Notes under the pieces: generated by a model
Told to the model about the DNA's origin: nothing
The model's database searches: none
The model's input: only the letters and a program-made list of their open reading frames with translations
Assembly (NCBI RefSeq): GCF_033406955.1
Contig: NZ_CP137734.1
Location: forward strand, 3,100,001-3,164,000
Length of the DNA: 64,000 nucleotides
Source of the DNA: Streptomyces violaceoruber
GTDB taxonomy: Bacteria; Actinomycetota; Actinomycetes; Streptomycetales; Streptomycetaceae
Reading direction: 5' to 3'
Made by a program: the position numbers and the translations under genes
In this document: positions 40,273 to 49,387 of the stretch, in pieces
Layout: each line of letters begins with the position of its first letter
How positions within the stretch are numbered: the first letter of the stretch is position 1

Positions 40273-43200
40273 ATGCGGGACAGTCATCGGGCGGAGGCCG
40301 AAGGGCTGCTCAGGCGGGCCGTGGAGGAGGAGGTACGGCGTTCGGGCGGACGCACGGACGGGAACGTACTGCTCTCCCGGGCTCGAGCGGCGCTGGACGC
40401 GATGGCGGGCACGGCCGGCGAGGAGTACTCGGCCTACACGCACGCCCTCGACGAGGCGGCGGCCGGGCAGCTCACCTTCCGCCAGCGCTACGCCCGTGAG
40501 GGCGCCGGCACGCCCCTGCTGGTGGCCGCCGTGGCGGCGGTCGCCGCGGCGGTGGCCGACGTGGCGCTGGGCACCGGCACCGGCACCGCGGTGGGCGCGG
40601 GCGTGACGGTCGGGGTCGTCGGCGCGGCGGCGACCGTGGTGAAGGTGGTCGGGGCCCATGTGCCGGCCGCCCACCACCGGGCCGGGGCGGTCAGCCAGCC
40701 CGGCGGGCCCGAGCAGTTGCGGCTGCAGTGGCTCACCGCGCTGGAGGTGCGCGGCATCCGGCCGTTCCTGGACCAGCAGCGGATGCTCGCCGCGTCCACC
40801 GGACCGGCCAAGACCGGGCCGAAGCTGCGGGGCGCGGACAAGAGCGCGGCCGCCCGGGGACGCAGCGCGCTGGAGCAGTCGTTCGGGCAACTGCCCGAAC
40901 CGGGGGACGCGTTCGCGGGCCGGCGGGCGGAGATGGCGCGGCTGCGGCAGTGGGTGCAGGCGGCCCGCGCGAGCACGGAGACCAAACCGACGGTGGTGGT
41001 GCTGCACGGGGCGCCCGGCAGCGGCCGTACGACGCTCGCGGTCCGGGCCGTCCACGAGCTGCGGGACTACTTCCGCGGGGCCTGCCTGGTCGACCTGCGC
41101 GGGGCCGGGTCGGCTGCGGGCGGCTCCACGGCGGGCGGCGGCGGGTCCGGCGGACCGGGACCGGCCGGCTCCGTGGAGGGCGGGGAGTCGCCGCTGAGCA
41201 CCCGGGACGCCCTGCTGCACCTGCTGAACCGGCTCGGGGCGCCGCGCGAGCAGCTGCTGTTCCGGGAGCGCTCCTCCGCGGACCAGCAGGTCAAGCGGCT
41301 CAGCGAGCTGTACCACCAGCATCTGACGGGTGTCCCGGTCACCGTCGTGCTCGACGACGCCTCGGATCCCGAGCAGGTGTGCACGCTGGTGCCGGAGCGG
41401 TCGGACAGCCTGGTGCTGGTCACCGCCCGCCAGGCGCTGCGGCTCCCACCGGACCTGCCCGCCCGGGTGTACGACCTGCCCGTGGAGGCGCTGGACGCGG
41501 CGGGCGCGGAGGAGCTGCTGGGCGCCGCCGCCGAGGACGCGTCGGGCCCGTACGACGCCGAGTCGAGCGAGCAGATCCGGCAGCTGTGCGGCGGGCTGCC
41601 GCTGGCGCTGCGGGTCGCCGGGTCGTCGCTGGGCCCGCGCTCGCCGCGCGCGCTGGCGACCGACCTGGCCGCCTACGGCCCGGTGGAGCCGGTCGAGCGG
41701 GCACTGTGGCTGCGCTACACCGACCAGTCGGAGCCGGCCCGGCGGCTGCTGCGCCGGCTGGCGCTGGCGGGACGCACCTCGCTGGGTGCCGCGGCCGCGG
41801 CCGCGCTGCTGGCCACGGACGAGACGGAGGCGAACCGGCAGCTCGCGGCGCTGTCGCGGGCGGGGCTGCTCGACCACGTCCGGGGCAGCCGCTACCGCCT
41901 GCACGACGTGGTGCGCGCCTTCGCCCGCGCCCGCCTCGCCGACGAGGAGGAGCCCGGCGAGCGGACGGCCGCGCAGGAACGGCTCATCGCCAACTACGCC
42001 GAGCTGGCCGACTCCGTACTGCGCCTGGTCGACGGCAACATGTCGACCCGCTCCAACCAGTTCGGGCAGTACGGCTTCACGTCCCTGGACGAGGCGCTGC
42101 GCTGGCTGGACGACGAGTCGAGCTTCATCACGGCGACGCTCAGGCACGCGGAGGGCGTCGACCAGGGCACGGTGCTGAACCTGCTGGGCGCGCTGTGCGA
42201 CTACTGCCTGCTGCGCGGCGACCTGTACCGGCTGGGCGAGATCAGCGAGCTGGCGCAGTCCGTGGACCAGGGGCTGCTGGTGCGCTCGGTGCAGTGGCGC
42301 ACCGGTATCGCGGCCCGGCAGCTGGGCGAGCTGGACAAGGCGCGCACGACGCTGGCCTCCGTGGTCGACCTGTACCGGGACGCCCACCACGACGCCGGTG
42401 CGGCGCGGGCGCTGTGCTCGCTGGGGATCACGCTGCACCACCAGGGCAATCTGACCGACGCGGCGGCCAAGCTCCAGGAGGCACTGGACCTCCAGGCCGC
42501 GCCGGAGCTGGCCACGGACCGGGCCTGGACGCTGCACGCGCTGGCGGCGGTGCAGCGCGACCGGGCCCGGCTGGCCGAGGCCCTGGAGCTGCTCACCGAG
42601 TCGCTGGTGCTGCACCGCGCGGGCGAGTCGGTGCACGGCCAGGCGTGGGCCCACTTCCAGCTCGGCCAGCTGCACCTGCGGATGGGCGACGTGCCGGGCG
42701 CGGAGTCGGATCTGCGGGTCGCCCTGGACCTGTACGGCCGCACCCAGGACGCCCGCGGCGAGGCCTGGGCGCTGACCCAGCTGGCGCGGGCCCGGCTGGT
42801 GGACGGGGACGTGTCCGCGGCGGTGGAGGGGCTGCGACGGGCGGAGACCCGGCACCGGGAGAACGCAGACGCGCGCGGCAAGGCGTGGAGCATCTACTAC
42901 CTCGGCCAGGCACTGGAGGAGACGGGCGCCCTGGACCAGTCGGTGCGCGCACTGGAACGCTCCCGCACGATGTTCTCCCGGATGCGGGACGTGTACGGCC
43001 TGGCCTGCGCCCGGCACCACTCGGCGCGGGTCACCCGGGACCAGCGCGCCGCCCAGACCGGATCCCTGCGCAACTCGGGCTTCGCCCGCCAGCTCCTGGT
43101 GGACGCGCGCGCCGACTTCCAGCGCATCGGCGTCGGGCACGGCGAGGCGTGGACCTGCCTGGAGCTGGCGGTCGTGGACGCGGGCAACGCGCGTACGCCG

Positions 43201-43536
43201 CAGGCGCTGGCCCTGTGCGACGAGGCCGCCGCACTGTTCGCCGGGTACGGCGACCGGCGCGGCGAGGACTGGGCCCGCTTCCTGCGCTGCACGCTGCTGC
43301 CCTACGCCGCCCCCGGCGGGGTGGAGATCGGCACGGCGGTGGCGCAGGAGGAGCTGACCCAGCTGTCCCGCGCCCGCCATCCCGCCCGCGACACCAAGCT
43401 GGACGACTACGTGGACGCCTACCAGCTCCTGCTGGAGCGCGGCGTGCAACTGGAGGCGGGCTGGCAGGCCTGGCGCCTGGGCATGGTCCCGGGCCGCCAG
43501 GCTCGGGAGGTGATGGGCGTGGCGGTCACGGCGTGA
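40273..43536 (+). CDS. STAND-type NB-ARC ATPase with TPR repeats and N-terminal membrane segments
   Basis: A 1087-residue signal-transduction ATPase. Residues 1-75 are helical. Two hydrophobic Ala/Val/Gly segments follow (about 80-99 and 105-128). The NB-ARC module begins at FAGRRAEMARLR (about 215), with P-loop GAPGSGRT at 246-253, Walker B VTVVLDDASD and the GLPLALRVAG motif. The P-loop lysine is replaced by Arg, which may weaken ATP hydrolysis. A winged-helix region and about 10 TPR repeats fill residues 580-1060. Unlike AfsR it has no SARP DNA-binding domain. The ATG at 40273 has GGAGGGGG at good spacing. Such proteins act in signalling or antiphage defence. The ligand is unknown. Confidence 0.85.
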   Translation: MRDSHRAEAEGLLRRAVEEEVRRSGGRTDGNVLLSRARAALDAMAGTAGEEYSAYTHALDEAAAGQLTFRQRYAREGAGTPLLVAAVAAVAAAVADVALGTGTGTAVGAGVTVGVVGAAATVVKVVGAHVPAAHHRAGAVSQPGGPEQLRLQWLTALEVRGIRPFLDQQRMLAASTGPAKTGPKLRGADKSAAARGRSALEQSFGQLPEPGDAFAGRRAEMARLRQWVQAARASTETKPTVVVLHGAPGSGRTTLAVRAVHELRDYFRGACLVDLRGAGSAAGGSTAGGGGSGGPGPAGSVEGGESPLSTRDALLHLLNRLGAPREQLLFRERSSADQQVKRLSELYHQHLTGVPVTVVLDDASDPEQVCTLVPERSDSLVLVTARQALRLPPDLPARVYDLPVEALDAAGAEELLGAAAEDASGPYDAESSEQIRQLCGGLPLALRVAGSSLGPRSPRALATDLAAYGPVEPVERALWLRYTDQSEPARRLLRRLALAGRTSLGAAAAAALLATDETEANRQLAALSRAGLLDHVRGSRYRLHDVVRAFARARLADEEEPGERTAAQERLIANYAELADSVLRLVDGNMSTRSNQFGQYGFTSLDEALRWLDDESSFITATLRHAEGVDQGTVLNLLGALCDYCLLRGDLYRLGEISELAQSVDQGLLVRSVQWRTGIAARQLGELDKARTTLASVVDLYRDAHHDAGAARALCSLGITLHHQGNLTDAAAKLQEALDLQAAPELATDRAWTLHALAAVQRDRARLAEALELLTESLVLHRAGESVHGQAWAHFQLGQLHLRMGDVPGAESDLRVALDLYGRTQDARGEAWALTQLARARLVDGDVSAAVEGLRRAETRHRENADARGKAWSIYYLGQALEETGALDQSVRALERSRTMFSRMRDVYGLACARHHSARVTRDQRAAQTGSLRNSGFARQLLVDARADFQRIGVGHGEAWTCLELAVVDAGNARTPQALALCDEAAALFAGYGDRRGEDWARFLRCTLLPYAAPGGVEIGTAVAQEELTQLSRARHPARDTKLDDYVDAYQLLLERGVQLEAGWQAWRLGMVPGRQAREVMGVAVTA

Positions 43537-43542
43537 GGCCGG

Positions 43543-43564
43543 GGCCGCCCGCCTCGGGGCGGCC
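43543..43564. terminator. hairpin between convergent STAND and small membrane protein genes
   Basis: GGCCGCCC (43543-43550) pairs with GGGCGGCC (43557-43564) around a 6-nt loop, 7 bp after the STAND stop and 9 bp before the end of the convergent gene. It can act in both directions. Confidence 0.65.
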
Positions 43565-43572
43565 GACCGGGG

Positions 43573-43800
43573 TCAGCCCTGCTGGGGCTTCGCCTCGGGG
43601 CCGGCGGAGGCGTCCTGCTCCGCCGGCTCCTTGAAGTCCACCTTGCCCATGTGCCGGTTCATGGACTTCATCAGACCCCACACCGCCAGGGCCATCACCG
43701 CGAACACGATGAACCCGAGGACACCGGGGGTGACCTTGTCCTCGTCGAGCTCGGCGAGGGTGACGAGGTGCGTCATTGCCAGGCTTGCGCTTGCACTCAT
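43573..43800 (-). CDS. small membrane protein conserved next to mca
   Basis: A 75-residue protein with one membrane helix (VLGFIVFAVMALAVWGLMKS) and a charged cytoplasmic tail (MNRHMGKVDFKEPAEQDASA). A homologous small membrane protein (Rv1083) follows mca in mycobacteria, where the order and strand are the same. ATG 43800 lies 1 bp after the Mca stop. A second ATG at 43776 is possible and neither has a good ribosome site, so translation is probably coupled to mca. Confidence 0.8.
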   Translation of the reverse strand: MSASASLAMTHLVTLAELDEDKVTPGVLGFIVFAVMALAVWGLMKSMNRHMGKVDFKEPAEQDASAGPEAKPQQG

Positions 43801-43801
43801 G

Positions 43802-44683
43802 TCAGGCATTGTCCCGGATGCCCGCGAAGAGGTCGTCCTCGGGGAGGGAGGTTTCCACGAGGGACTTGGCCAGCTCGTACTCCTCGGTCGGCCAGACCTC
43901 CTTCTGGATCTCCATCGGCACCCGGAACCAGCCCCCCTCGGGGTCGATCTGCGTGGCGTGCGCGATCAGCGCCTTGTCGCGGATCTCGAAGAAGTCCGCG
44001 CAGGGCACGTGCGTGGTGAGGGTGCGCTCCTTGCGCTCGAACTCCGACCAGCGCTTGAGCCAGTCCTCGTAGGGCGACTCCAGGCCGCGGTCCAGCAGCG
44101 CGTGGTGCAGCGCCTCGGTGCGGGGCCGGTTGAAGCCCTGGTTGTAGTAGACCTTCAGCGGCTGGTACGCCGTTCCGTACTCGCTCTCCGGGTACTTCTC
44201 GGTGTCCGCCGCGCCCTCGAACGCCACCATCGTGATCTTGTGGGTCATGATGTGGTCGGGGTGCGGGTAGCCGCCGTTCTCGTCGTAGGTGGTGATCACC
44301 TGGGGCCGGAAGGAGCGGATCTTCCGCACCAGCTCGCCGGCCGCCTTGTCGACGTCCTCCAGGGCGAAGCAGCCCTCCGGCAGCGGCGGCAGCGGGTCGC
44401 CCTCGGGCAGCCCGGAGTCGACGAAGCCGAGCCACTCCTGCCCCACGCCCAGGATCTCCCGGGCCTCGTCCATCTCCTTCCGGCGCACCTCGTGGATGTT
44501 CTCCTCGATGTACGCGTCCCCCTGGAGCTTCGGGTTGAGGATGGAGCCGCGCTCCCCGCCCGTGCAGGTCACCACCAGCACGTCCACCCCCTCGGACACG
44601 TACTTCGCCATGGTGGCCGCGCCCTTGCTCGACTCGTCGTCGGGGTGGGCGTGAACGGCCATCAGTCGCAGCTGGTCAGTCAA
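43802..44683 (-). CDS. mca: mycothiol S-conjugate amidase
   Basis: A 293-residue zinc amidase that cleaves mycothiol S-conjugates of toxins and antibiotics to a mercapturic acid and GlcN-inositol, a detoxification step specific to actinobacteria. Zinc-binding motifs HAHPDDE near residues 11-17 and YPHPDHI near 140 are intact. The length and C-terminal region (WFRVPMEIQKEVWPTEEYEL) separate Mca from the MshB deacetylase. The start is TTG 44683 with GAGG upstream. Divergent from the DUF4307 gene. Confidence 0.95.
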   Translation of the reverse strand: MTDQLRLMAVHAHPDDESSKGAATMAKYVSEGVDVLVVTCTGGERGSILNPKLQGDAYIEENIHEVRRKEMDEAREILGVGQEWLGFVDSGLPEGDPLPPLPEGCFALEDVDKAAGELVRKIRSFRPQVITTYDENGGYPHPDHIMTHKITMVAFEGAADTEKYPESEYGTAYQPLKVYYNQGFNRPRTEALHHALLDRGLESPYEDWLKRWSEFERKERTLTTHVPCADFFEIRDKALIAHATQIDPEGGWFRVPMEIQKEVWPTEEYELAKSLVETSLPEDDLFAGIRDNA

Positions 44684-44759
44684 GACTCAATCCTCGGTCA
44701 GTCGGCGCCCCGGCGTGCAGCGGCGCAATCGCAGGCTTCTATAGTGACCGAATCGGGAG

Positions 44760-44772
44760 CGGAATAATTCCG
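44760..44772. promoter_or_regulatory. short palindrome in the mca/DUF4307 divergent promoter
   Basis: CGGAATAATTCCG (6-1-6) lies between a -10-like TATAGT at 44740-44745 and the DUF4307 start at 44814. It could be an operator. It is listed with low confidence because the dyad is short. Confidence 0.35.
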
Positions 44773-44813
44773 GGGCCCGAGAACCCGGACCCGCTACCGC
44801 GGAGAGGACGATC

Positions 44814-45212
44814 ATGAGTACGGCGAGCACGCGGACTCCGCAGGGCCGCTACGGCCGCTCCTCGGACGAGCAGGCCGACCGCACGCTCAAGATCGTCGGC
44901 GCCGTGCTCGGCGCGCTCCTGCTCGCACTGATCGGCTGGTTCGGCTACCACTACGTCGGCCAGAACAAGATCAGCGGCGAGCTGATCGGCTTCGAGCTCG
45001 CCGAGGACTCGGTGCAGGTGCACCTGGAGGTCCGCAAGGACGCCGGCGTGACCGGCTACTGCACGGTGCGCTCCCAGGCGGAGGACGGCGACGAGGTGGG
45101 CCGGGCCGACTTCCGCTTCGACGGGGACGACACCCGCATCGACAAGGTCGTCACGCTGCGGACCAAGGCCGCCGGGACGACGGCCGAGCTGCTCGGCTGC
45201 CATCCGGAGTGA
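44814..45212 (+). CDS. DUF4307 membrane-anchored protein
   Basis: A 132-residue protein: cytoplasmic N-terminus (TPQGRYGRSSDEQADRTLKI), one helix (VGAVLGALLLALIGWFGYHY) and an outer immunoglobulin-like domain with two Cys (GYCTVR, LGCHPE). DUF4307 is conserved in actinobacteria between mca and greA, as here. Function unknown. The ATG at 44814 follows GGAGAGG. Confidence 0.92.
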   Translation: MSTASTRTPQGRYGRSSDEQADRTLKIVGAVLGALLLALIGWFGYHYVGQNKISGELIGFELAEDSVQVHLEVRKDAGVTGYCTVRSQAEDGDEVGRADFRFDGDDTRIDKVVTLRTKAAGTTAELLGCHPE

Positions 45213-45392
45213 TGCGGCGAGCCCCACTGGCGCCAATACCTGCCACCTGACCTGCGATGACAGGAATCTGGTGGCTTATGTCCTCCCCCTTTGGCCACTG
45301 AATTGTTAGGCTCGTGGTTTCGCCCTTCCGTGAAGGAACATCCTTCTGGGTAGGGCGTTGATTTGTATTCCCAGTACCAACGAGGAGCACCC

Positions 45393-45890
45393 GTGACCCA
45401 GACCAGCGAGAACGTCACCTGGCTGACCCAGGAGGCGTACAACAAGCTCAAGGAGGAGCTTGAATACCTTACTGGTCCTGCGCGCACCGAGATCTCTGCC
45501 AAGATCGCCGCGGCTCGTGAGGAGGGGGACCTGCGGGAGAACGGCGGGTACCACGCGGCGAAGGAGGAGCAGGGCAAGCAGGAGCTCCGCGTGCGCCAGC
45601 TGACCCAGCTGCTCGAGAGCGCCAAGGTGGGCGAGGCCCCGGCCGCCGACGGCGTCGTGGCGCCCGGCATGGTCGTCACCATCGCCTTCGACGGCGACGA
45701 GGACGACACGCTGACCTTCCTGCTCGCTTCGCGCGAGTACGCGAGCTCGGACATCGAGACGTACTCTCCGCAGTCCCCGCTCGGCTCGGGCGTCCTCGGC
45801 CACAAGGTCGGCGACGACGCGCAGTACGAGCTGCCCAACGGCAAGCCTGCCTCGGTGAGGATCCTCAAGGCCGAGCCGTACAACGGCTGA
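45393..45890 (+). CDS. greA: transcription elongation factor GreA
   Basis: A 165-residue Gre factor that rescues backtracked RNA polymerase by stimulating transcript cleavage. The N-terminal coiled coil carries the acidic tip (EGDLRENGGYHAAKEEQGKQ, with Asp and Glu needed for cleavage), and the C-terminal FKBP-like domain (YSPQSPLGSGVLGHKVGDDA) follows. The start is GTG 45393 after GAGGAGC. An upstream ATG at 45363 is not supported. A 180-bp leader with several small dyads precedes it and a strong terminator follows. Confidence 0.95.
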   Translation: MTQTSENVTWLTQEAYNKLKEELEYLTGPARTEISAKIAAAREEGDLRENGGYHAAKEEQGKQELRVRQLTQLLESAKVGEAPAADGVVAPGMVVTIAFDGDEDDTLTFLLASREYASSDIETYSPQSPLGSGVLGHKVGDDAQYELPNGKPASVRILKAEPYNG

Positions 45891-45905
45891 CCCGCCGCCC
45901 ATCGG

Positions 45906-45946
45906 CGACGAGCCCCCGGTGTCCCCGTGACGCCGGGGGCTCGTCG
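45906..45946. terminator. terminator after greA
   Basis: A perfect 14-bp stem (45906-45919, CGACGAGCCCCCGG, with 45933-45946) around a 13-nt loop, 15 bp after the GreA stop. It lies between greA and the convergent ABC transporter operon. Confidence 0.85.
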
Positions 45947-45991
45947 GCGTCCTGCCGCCTTGCCGATCGGTCGTGCCTCTCGGCCTCGCCG

Positions 45992-46849
45992 TCAGCCGGC
46001 CGCTCTGCGGTACTTGCGCACTGCCAGTGTCCTGAAGATCAGGACGATCACGATCGAGTAGGTAAGCGTCGCCCAGACCGGGTGCTGCATGGGCCAGGCG
46101 TCCGACTGCACGACGCCCGGGTTCCCGAACAGCTCGCGGCACGCCTGGACGACCGCGCTGAACGGGTTCCACTCGGCGACATGGCGGAGCCACGGCGTCA
46201 TCTGGGTGGGGTCGACGAAGGCGTTGGACACGAAGGTGACGGGGAACAGCCAGATGATCCCTCCGGAGGTCGCCGCCTCCGGCGTCCGTACGGACAGGCC
46301 GATCAGGGCGCCGATCCACGTGAAGGCGTACCCCAGGAGCAGAAGCAGCCCGAAGCCCGCGAGCACCCTCCCGATGTTGGTCGGCTCCGCCGATCCGGTG
46401 CGCCAGCCCACGAGCAGCGCGACGATCGCCAGGACGAGCAGGGTGATCGACGTCTGCACCAGGTCCGCGACCGTCCGCCCGGTCAGCACCGCGCCTCGCG
46501 CCATCGGCAGGGACCGGAAGCGATCGACGAGCCCCTTCTGCATGTCGTCGGCGATACCGGCCGCCGATCCGGCGGTGGCGAAGGTGACGGTCTGCGCGAA
46601 GATGCCCGCCATCAGGAAGTCCTTGTAGACGTCCGAGTCGGTGGTGCTGCCGACCTTGATGGAACCGCCGAAGACGTACGTGAACAGGATGACGAACATC
46701 ACCGGCTGGATGATCCCGAACAGGACCATCTCCGGGATCCGGGTCATCCGGATCAGGTTTCGGCGGGCGATGACCAGCGAGTCACGGACGGACTGGCCGA
46801 TGGGGTTGGCGGACGCCGTGACCGGCGCGGCGTCGGTGGCGGCACTCAC
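45992..46849 (-). CDS. DrrB-type ABC-2 exporter permease
   Basis: A 285-residue permease with six membrane helices and the ABC-2/DrrB pattern (RNLIRMTRIPEMVLFGIIQP; FTYVFGGSIKVG; GIIWLFPVTFVSNAFVDPTQ). It pairs with the ATPase encoded just upstream (GTGA overlap, GTG 46849). DrrAB-type pumps export daunorubicin and other hydrophobic drugs or lipids. The substrate here is unknown. It is the last gene of the operon. Confidence 0.92.
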   Translation of the reverse strand: MSAATDAAPVTASANPIGQSVRDSLVIARRNLIRMTRIPEMVLFGIIQPVMFVILFTYVFGGSIKVGSTTDSDVYKDFLMAGIFAQTVTFATAGSAAGIADDMQKGLVDRFRSLPMARGAVLTGRTVADLVQTSITLLVLAIVALLVGWRTGSAEPTNIGRVLAGFGLLLLLGYAFTWIGALIGLSVRTPEAATSGGIIWLFPVTFVSNAFVDPTQMTPWLRHVAEWNPFSAVVQACRELFGNPGVVQSDAWPMQHPVWATLTYSIVIVLIFRTLAVRKYRRAAG

Positions 46850-47853
46850 TTGGCGGTCTCCTTCTCCTGCTCGTGGTCGGCGTCGTCCGCCGAGCCGTTC
46901 GTCTCGTCCGCCGCCTCGGCCACGTGGCCGGTGAGGGAGAGGAAGACGTCGTCGAGGGTGGGGCGGCGCAGGCCGATGTCGTCGATCTCGATACCGCGGA
47001 CGTCGAGTTCGCGGATGACCTCGGCGAGCAGCTTCGCGCCGCCCGTGACGGGCACGGTCAGCTTGCGGGTGTGCTCCTCGACCGTGGTCGAGCCCTTGCC
47101 GAATCCGGCGAGCACCTCGGAGGCCGTCGCCATGCGGCCGCGGTCGTGGACCACGACCTCGACGCGCTCTCCCCCGGTGCGGGCCTTGAGCTGGTCGGAG
47201 GTGCCCCGGGCGATGACGCGGCCGTGGTCGACGACCGCGATGTCGTGCGCGAGGTGGTCGGCCTCTTCCAGGTACTGGGTGGTGAGCAGCAGGGTCGTAC
47301 CGCCCGCGACCAGCTGCTTGATGACCTCCCACAGCTCCTGCCGGTTGCGGGGGTCCAGGCCGGTCGTGGGTTCGTCCATGAACATGACGGGCGGGGAGAC
47401 GACCAGGGCGGCCGCCAGGTCGAGCCGGCGGCGCATGCCTCCCGAGTACGTCTTGGTGGGGCGGTCGGCGGCGTCCGAGAGGTGGAACTGGTCGAGCAGC
47501 TCGGCGGCCCGCGCCTTCGCCGCCTTGCCCTTCATCTGGTAGAGCTGGCCGACCATGTGCAGGTTCTCGCGGCCCGTCAGGTACTCGTCGACCGCGGCGA
47601 ACTGGCCGGAGAGGCCGATGGAGCGGCGTACCTCGTTGGGCTGCCTGAGGACGTCGATGCCCGCGACGACCGCCTTGCCGCTGTCGGGGCGCAGCAGGGT
47701 CGTGAGGCAGCGGACGGCGGTGGTCTTGCCCGCGCCGTTCGGCCCGAGCAGGCCCAGGACCGTGCCCTCGGGAACGTCGAGGTCGACGCCGTCGAGAGCC
47801 CTTACGTCACCGAAGGTCTTCACCAGGCCTTCGGCATAGATGGCGCCTGGCAT
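46846..47853 (-). CDS. DrrA-type ABC exporter ATP-binding protein
   Basis: A 335-residue ATPase with Walker A GPNGAGKTT, ABC signature YSGGMRRRLDLA, Walker B PPVMFMDEPTTGLD and the DrrA-type C-terminal domain that contacts the membrane partner. The ATG at 47853 has GGAG 6 bp upstream and is preferred to a GTG 12 bp earlier. The C-terminus is acidic and low in complexity (ADETNGSADDADHEQEKETA). A perfect inverted repeat 88 bp upstream probably controls the pair. Confidence 0.93.
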   Translation of the reverse strand: MPGAIYAEGLVKTFGDVRALDGVDLDVPEGTVLGLLGPNGAGKTTAVRCLTTLLRPDSGKAVVAGIDVLRQPNEVRRSIGLSGQFAAVDEYLTGRENLHMVGQLYQMKGKAAKARAAELLDQFHLSDAADRPTKTYSGGMRRRLDLAAALVVSPPVMFMDEPTTGLDPRNRQELWEVIKQLVAGGTTLLLTTQYLEEADHLAHDIAVVDHGRVIARGTSDQLKARTGGERVEVVVHDRGRMATASEVLAGFGKGSTTVEEHTRKLTVPVTGGAKLLAEVIRELDVRGIEIDDIGLRRPTLDDVFLSLTGHVAEAADETNGSADDADHEQEKETAK

Positions 47854-47940
47854 GTGAGTCTCCACGTCGTCGGGGATTCTTCGGAAAGCCTAGGTTTGTA
47901 CGTTTCGCCGCGCTCAGCGAGCGATTTACGACACACCATA

Positions 47941-47956
47941 ACGCGATGTATCGCGT
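47941..47956. promoter_or_regulatory. operator-like inverted repeat upstream of the ABC exporter
   Basis: ACGCGAT-gt-ATCGCGT is a perfect 7-2-7 dyad in an AT-richer 90-bp leader of the exporter operon. Dyads of this size are bound by TetR or PadR repressors, which commonly control DrrAB-type pumps. No such regulator is adjacent, so it would act in trans. Confidence 0.6.
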
Positions 47957-48013
47957 CTCACAATGCAGTTGCTCGAACGAGTGACGAAGTGGCCGCCGGT
48001 GCGCCGCCCGGGC

Positions 48014-49243
48014 TCAGGCGATGACCGTGTATCCCGCTTCCCGCAGCACGCGGCCGACCTCGGTGCAGTGCTCCGGGCCCTTCGTCTCCAGGTGCAGCTC
48101 GACCTCCGCCTCCGTGAGCCCGAGCCGCGGATGGGTTCGGACGTGGCTCACATCGAGGACGTTAGCGTCGACCACTGACAACACCCCGAGCAGCGTGGCC
48201 AGGGCGCCGGGCCGGTCCGTCAGCCGCAGCCGGACCGCCAGGTAGCGGCCCTGCGCGGCCATGCCGTGCCGCAGCACACCCTGCATCAGCACCGGGTCCA
48301 CGTTGCCGCCGGACAGGACCGCGACGACCGGTCCCTCGAAGGCGTCCGGCTCGCTCAGCAGCGCCGCCACCGGGCTCGCCCCGGCCGGCTCCACGACCAG
48401 CTTGGCCCGCTCCAGACACAGCAGCAGCGCGGTCGACAGCGCGTCCTCGGAGACCGTGCGGACCTCGTCCACCAGTTCGCCGACGATCCCGAACGGCACG
48501 TCGCCGGGCCGCCCCACCTTGATCCCGTCGGCCATCGTCGCCGGGTTCTGCACGGCGACCGGGCGTCCGGCGGCCAGCGAGGGCGGGTAGGCGGCCGCGC
48601 CCTCCGCCTGCACGCCGACGATCCGCACGTCCGGCCGCAGCGCCTTCACCGCGACCGCGATCCCGGCCGCCAGTCCGCCCCCGCCGATGCCGACGACGAC
48701 GGTCCGCACCTCGGGGCACTGCTCCAGGATCTCCAGCCCGACCGTGCCCTGGCCCGCGATGACGTCGGGGTGGTCGAAGGGGTGGATGAAGACCGCGCCG
48801 GTCCGCTCCGCGTACTCCTGCGCGGCGGCCAGCGTCTCGTCCACCACCTGGCCGTGCAGCCGCACCTCGGCGCCGTAGTCCCGGGTCGCGCTGATCTTGG
48901 GCAGCGGCGCCCCCTGCGGCATGAACACCGTCGAGCGCACACCGAGCAGCGACGAGGCCAGCGCGACGCCCTGCGCGTGGTTGCCCGCGCTCGCCGCGAC
49001 CACGCCCGCGGCCCGCTGCTCGGGGAGCAGCCCGGCGATCCGCACGTAGGCGCCGCGCAGCTTGAACGAGCCCGTCCGCTGGAGGTTCTCGCACTTGAGG
49101 TGCACCGGCGAGCCGACCAGCTGGGAGAGGTGCCTGCTGCCCTCCATGGCCGTCACCCGCGCCACGCCCGAGAGCATCTTCTGGGCTCCGCGCACGTCGT
49201 CGAGGGTGACGGGAGCGACGCGGGACGCTGTGCTGTAGCTCAT
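48014..49243 (-). CDS. ilvA: threonine ammonia-lyase (threonine deaminase)
   Basis: A 409-residue PLP enzyme converting threonine to 2-oxobutanoate, the first step to isoleucine and a supplier of propionyl units. The PLP lysine is in TGSFKLRGA, the phosphate loop is GIGGGGLAAGI, and a C-terminal ACT-type domain (RLRLTDRPGALATLLGVLSV) suggests allosteric control. The length fits the single-regulatory-domain form. ATG 49243 is divergent from a MarR gene with 144 bp in between. Confidence 0.93.
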   Translation of the reverse strand: MSYSTASRVAPVTLDDVRGAQKMLSGVARVTAMEGSRHLSQLVGSPVHLKCENLQRTGSFKLRGAYVRIAGLLPEQRAAGVVAASAGNHAQGVALASSLLGVRSTVFMPQGAPLPKISATRDYGAEVRLHGQVVDETLAAAQEYAERTGAVFIHPFDHPDVIAGQGTVGLEILEQCPEVRTVVVGIGGGGLAAGIAVAVKALRPDVRIVGVQAEGAAAYPPSLAAGRPVAVQNPATMADGIKVGRPGDVPFGIVGELVDEVRTVSEDALSTALLLCLERAKLVVEPAGASPVAALLSEPDAFEGPVVAVLSGGNVDPVLMQGVLRHGMAAQGRYLAVRLRLTDRPGALATLLGVLSVVDANVLDVSHVRTHPRLGLTEAEVELHLETKGPEHCTEVGRVLREAGYTVIA

Positions 49244-49387
49244 AGCTCCAGCATCGCAGTTCACGGGCACCGTGCGCCGTTGTGACCAACCTCCGAGACC
49301 CGCTTTGCCCAGCGCCGGTACGCCCTGCCGCCCGGCCGCGTACCCTGTCCCCCAATTAGCAGCCCTCCACGAAGTGAGCCCCCGGCC

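Noticed and set aside
39985..43449. 1154-codon minus-strand frame opposite the STAND ATPase
   Set aside because: The plus strand carries P-loop, NB-ARC and TPR motifs. The reverse frame is low-complexity.
40273..43536. AfsR/SARP-type antibiotic regulator
   Set aside because: NB-ARC and TPR parts are similar, but the N-terminal OmpR-like and bacterial transcriptional activator domains are absent.
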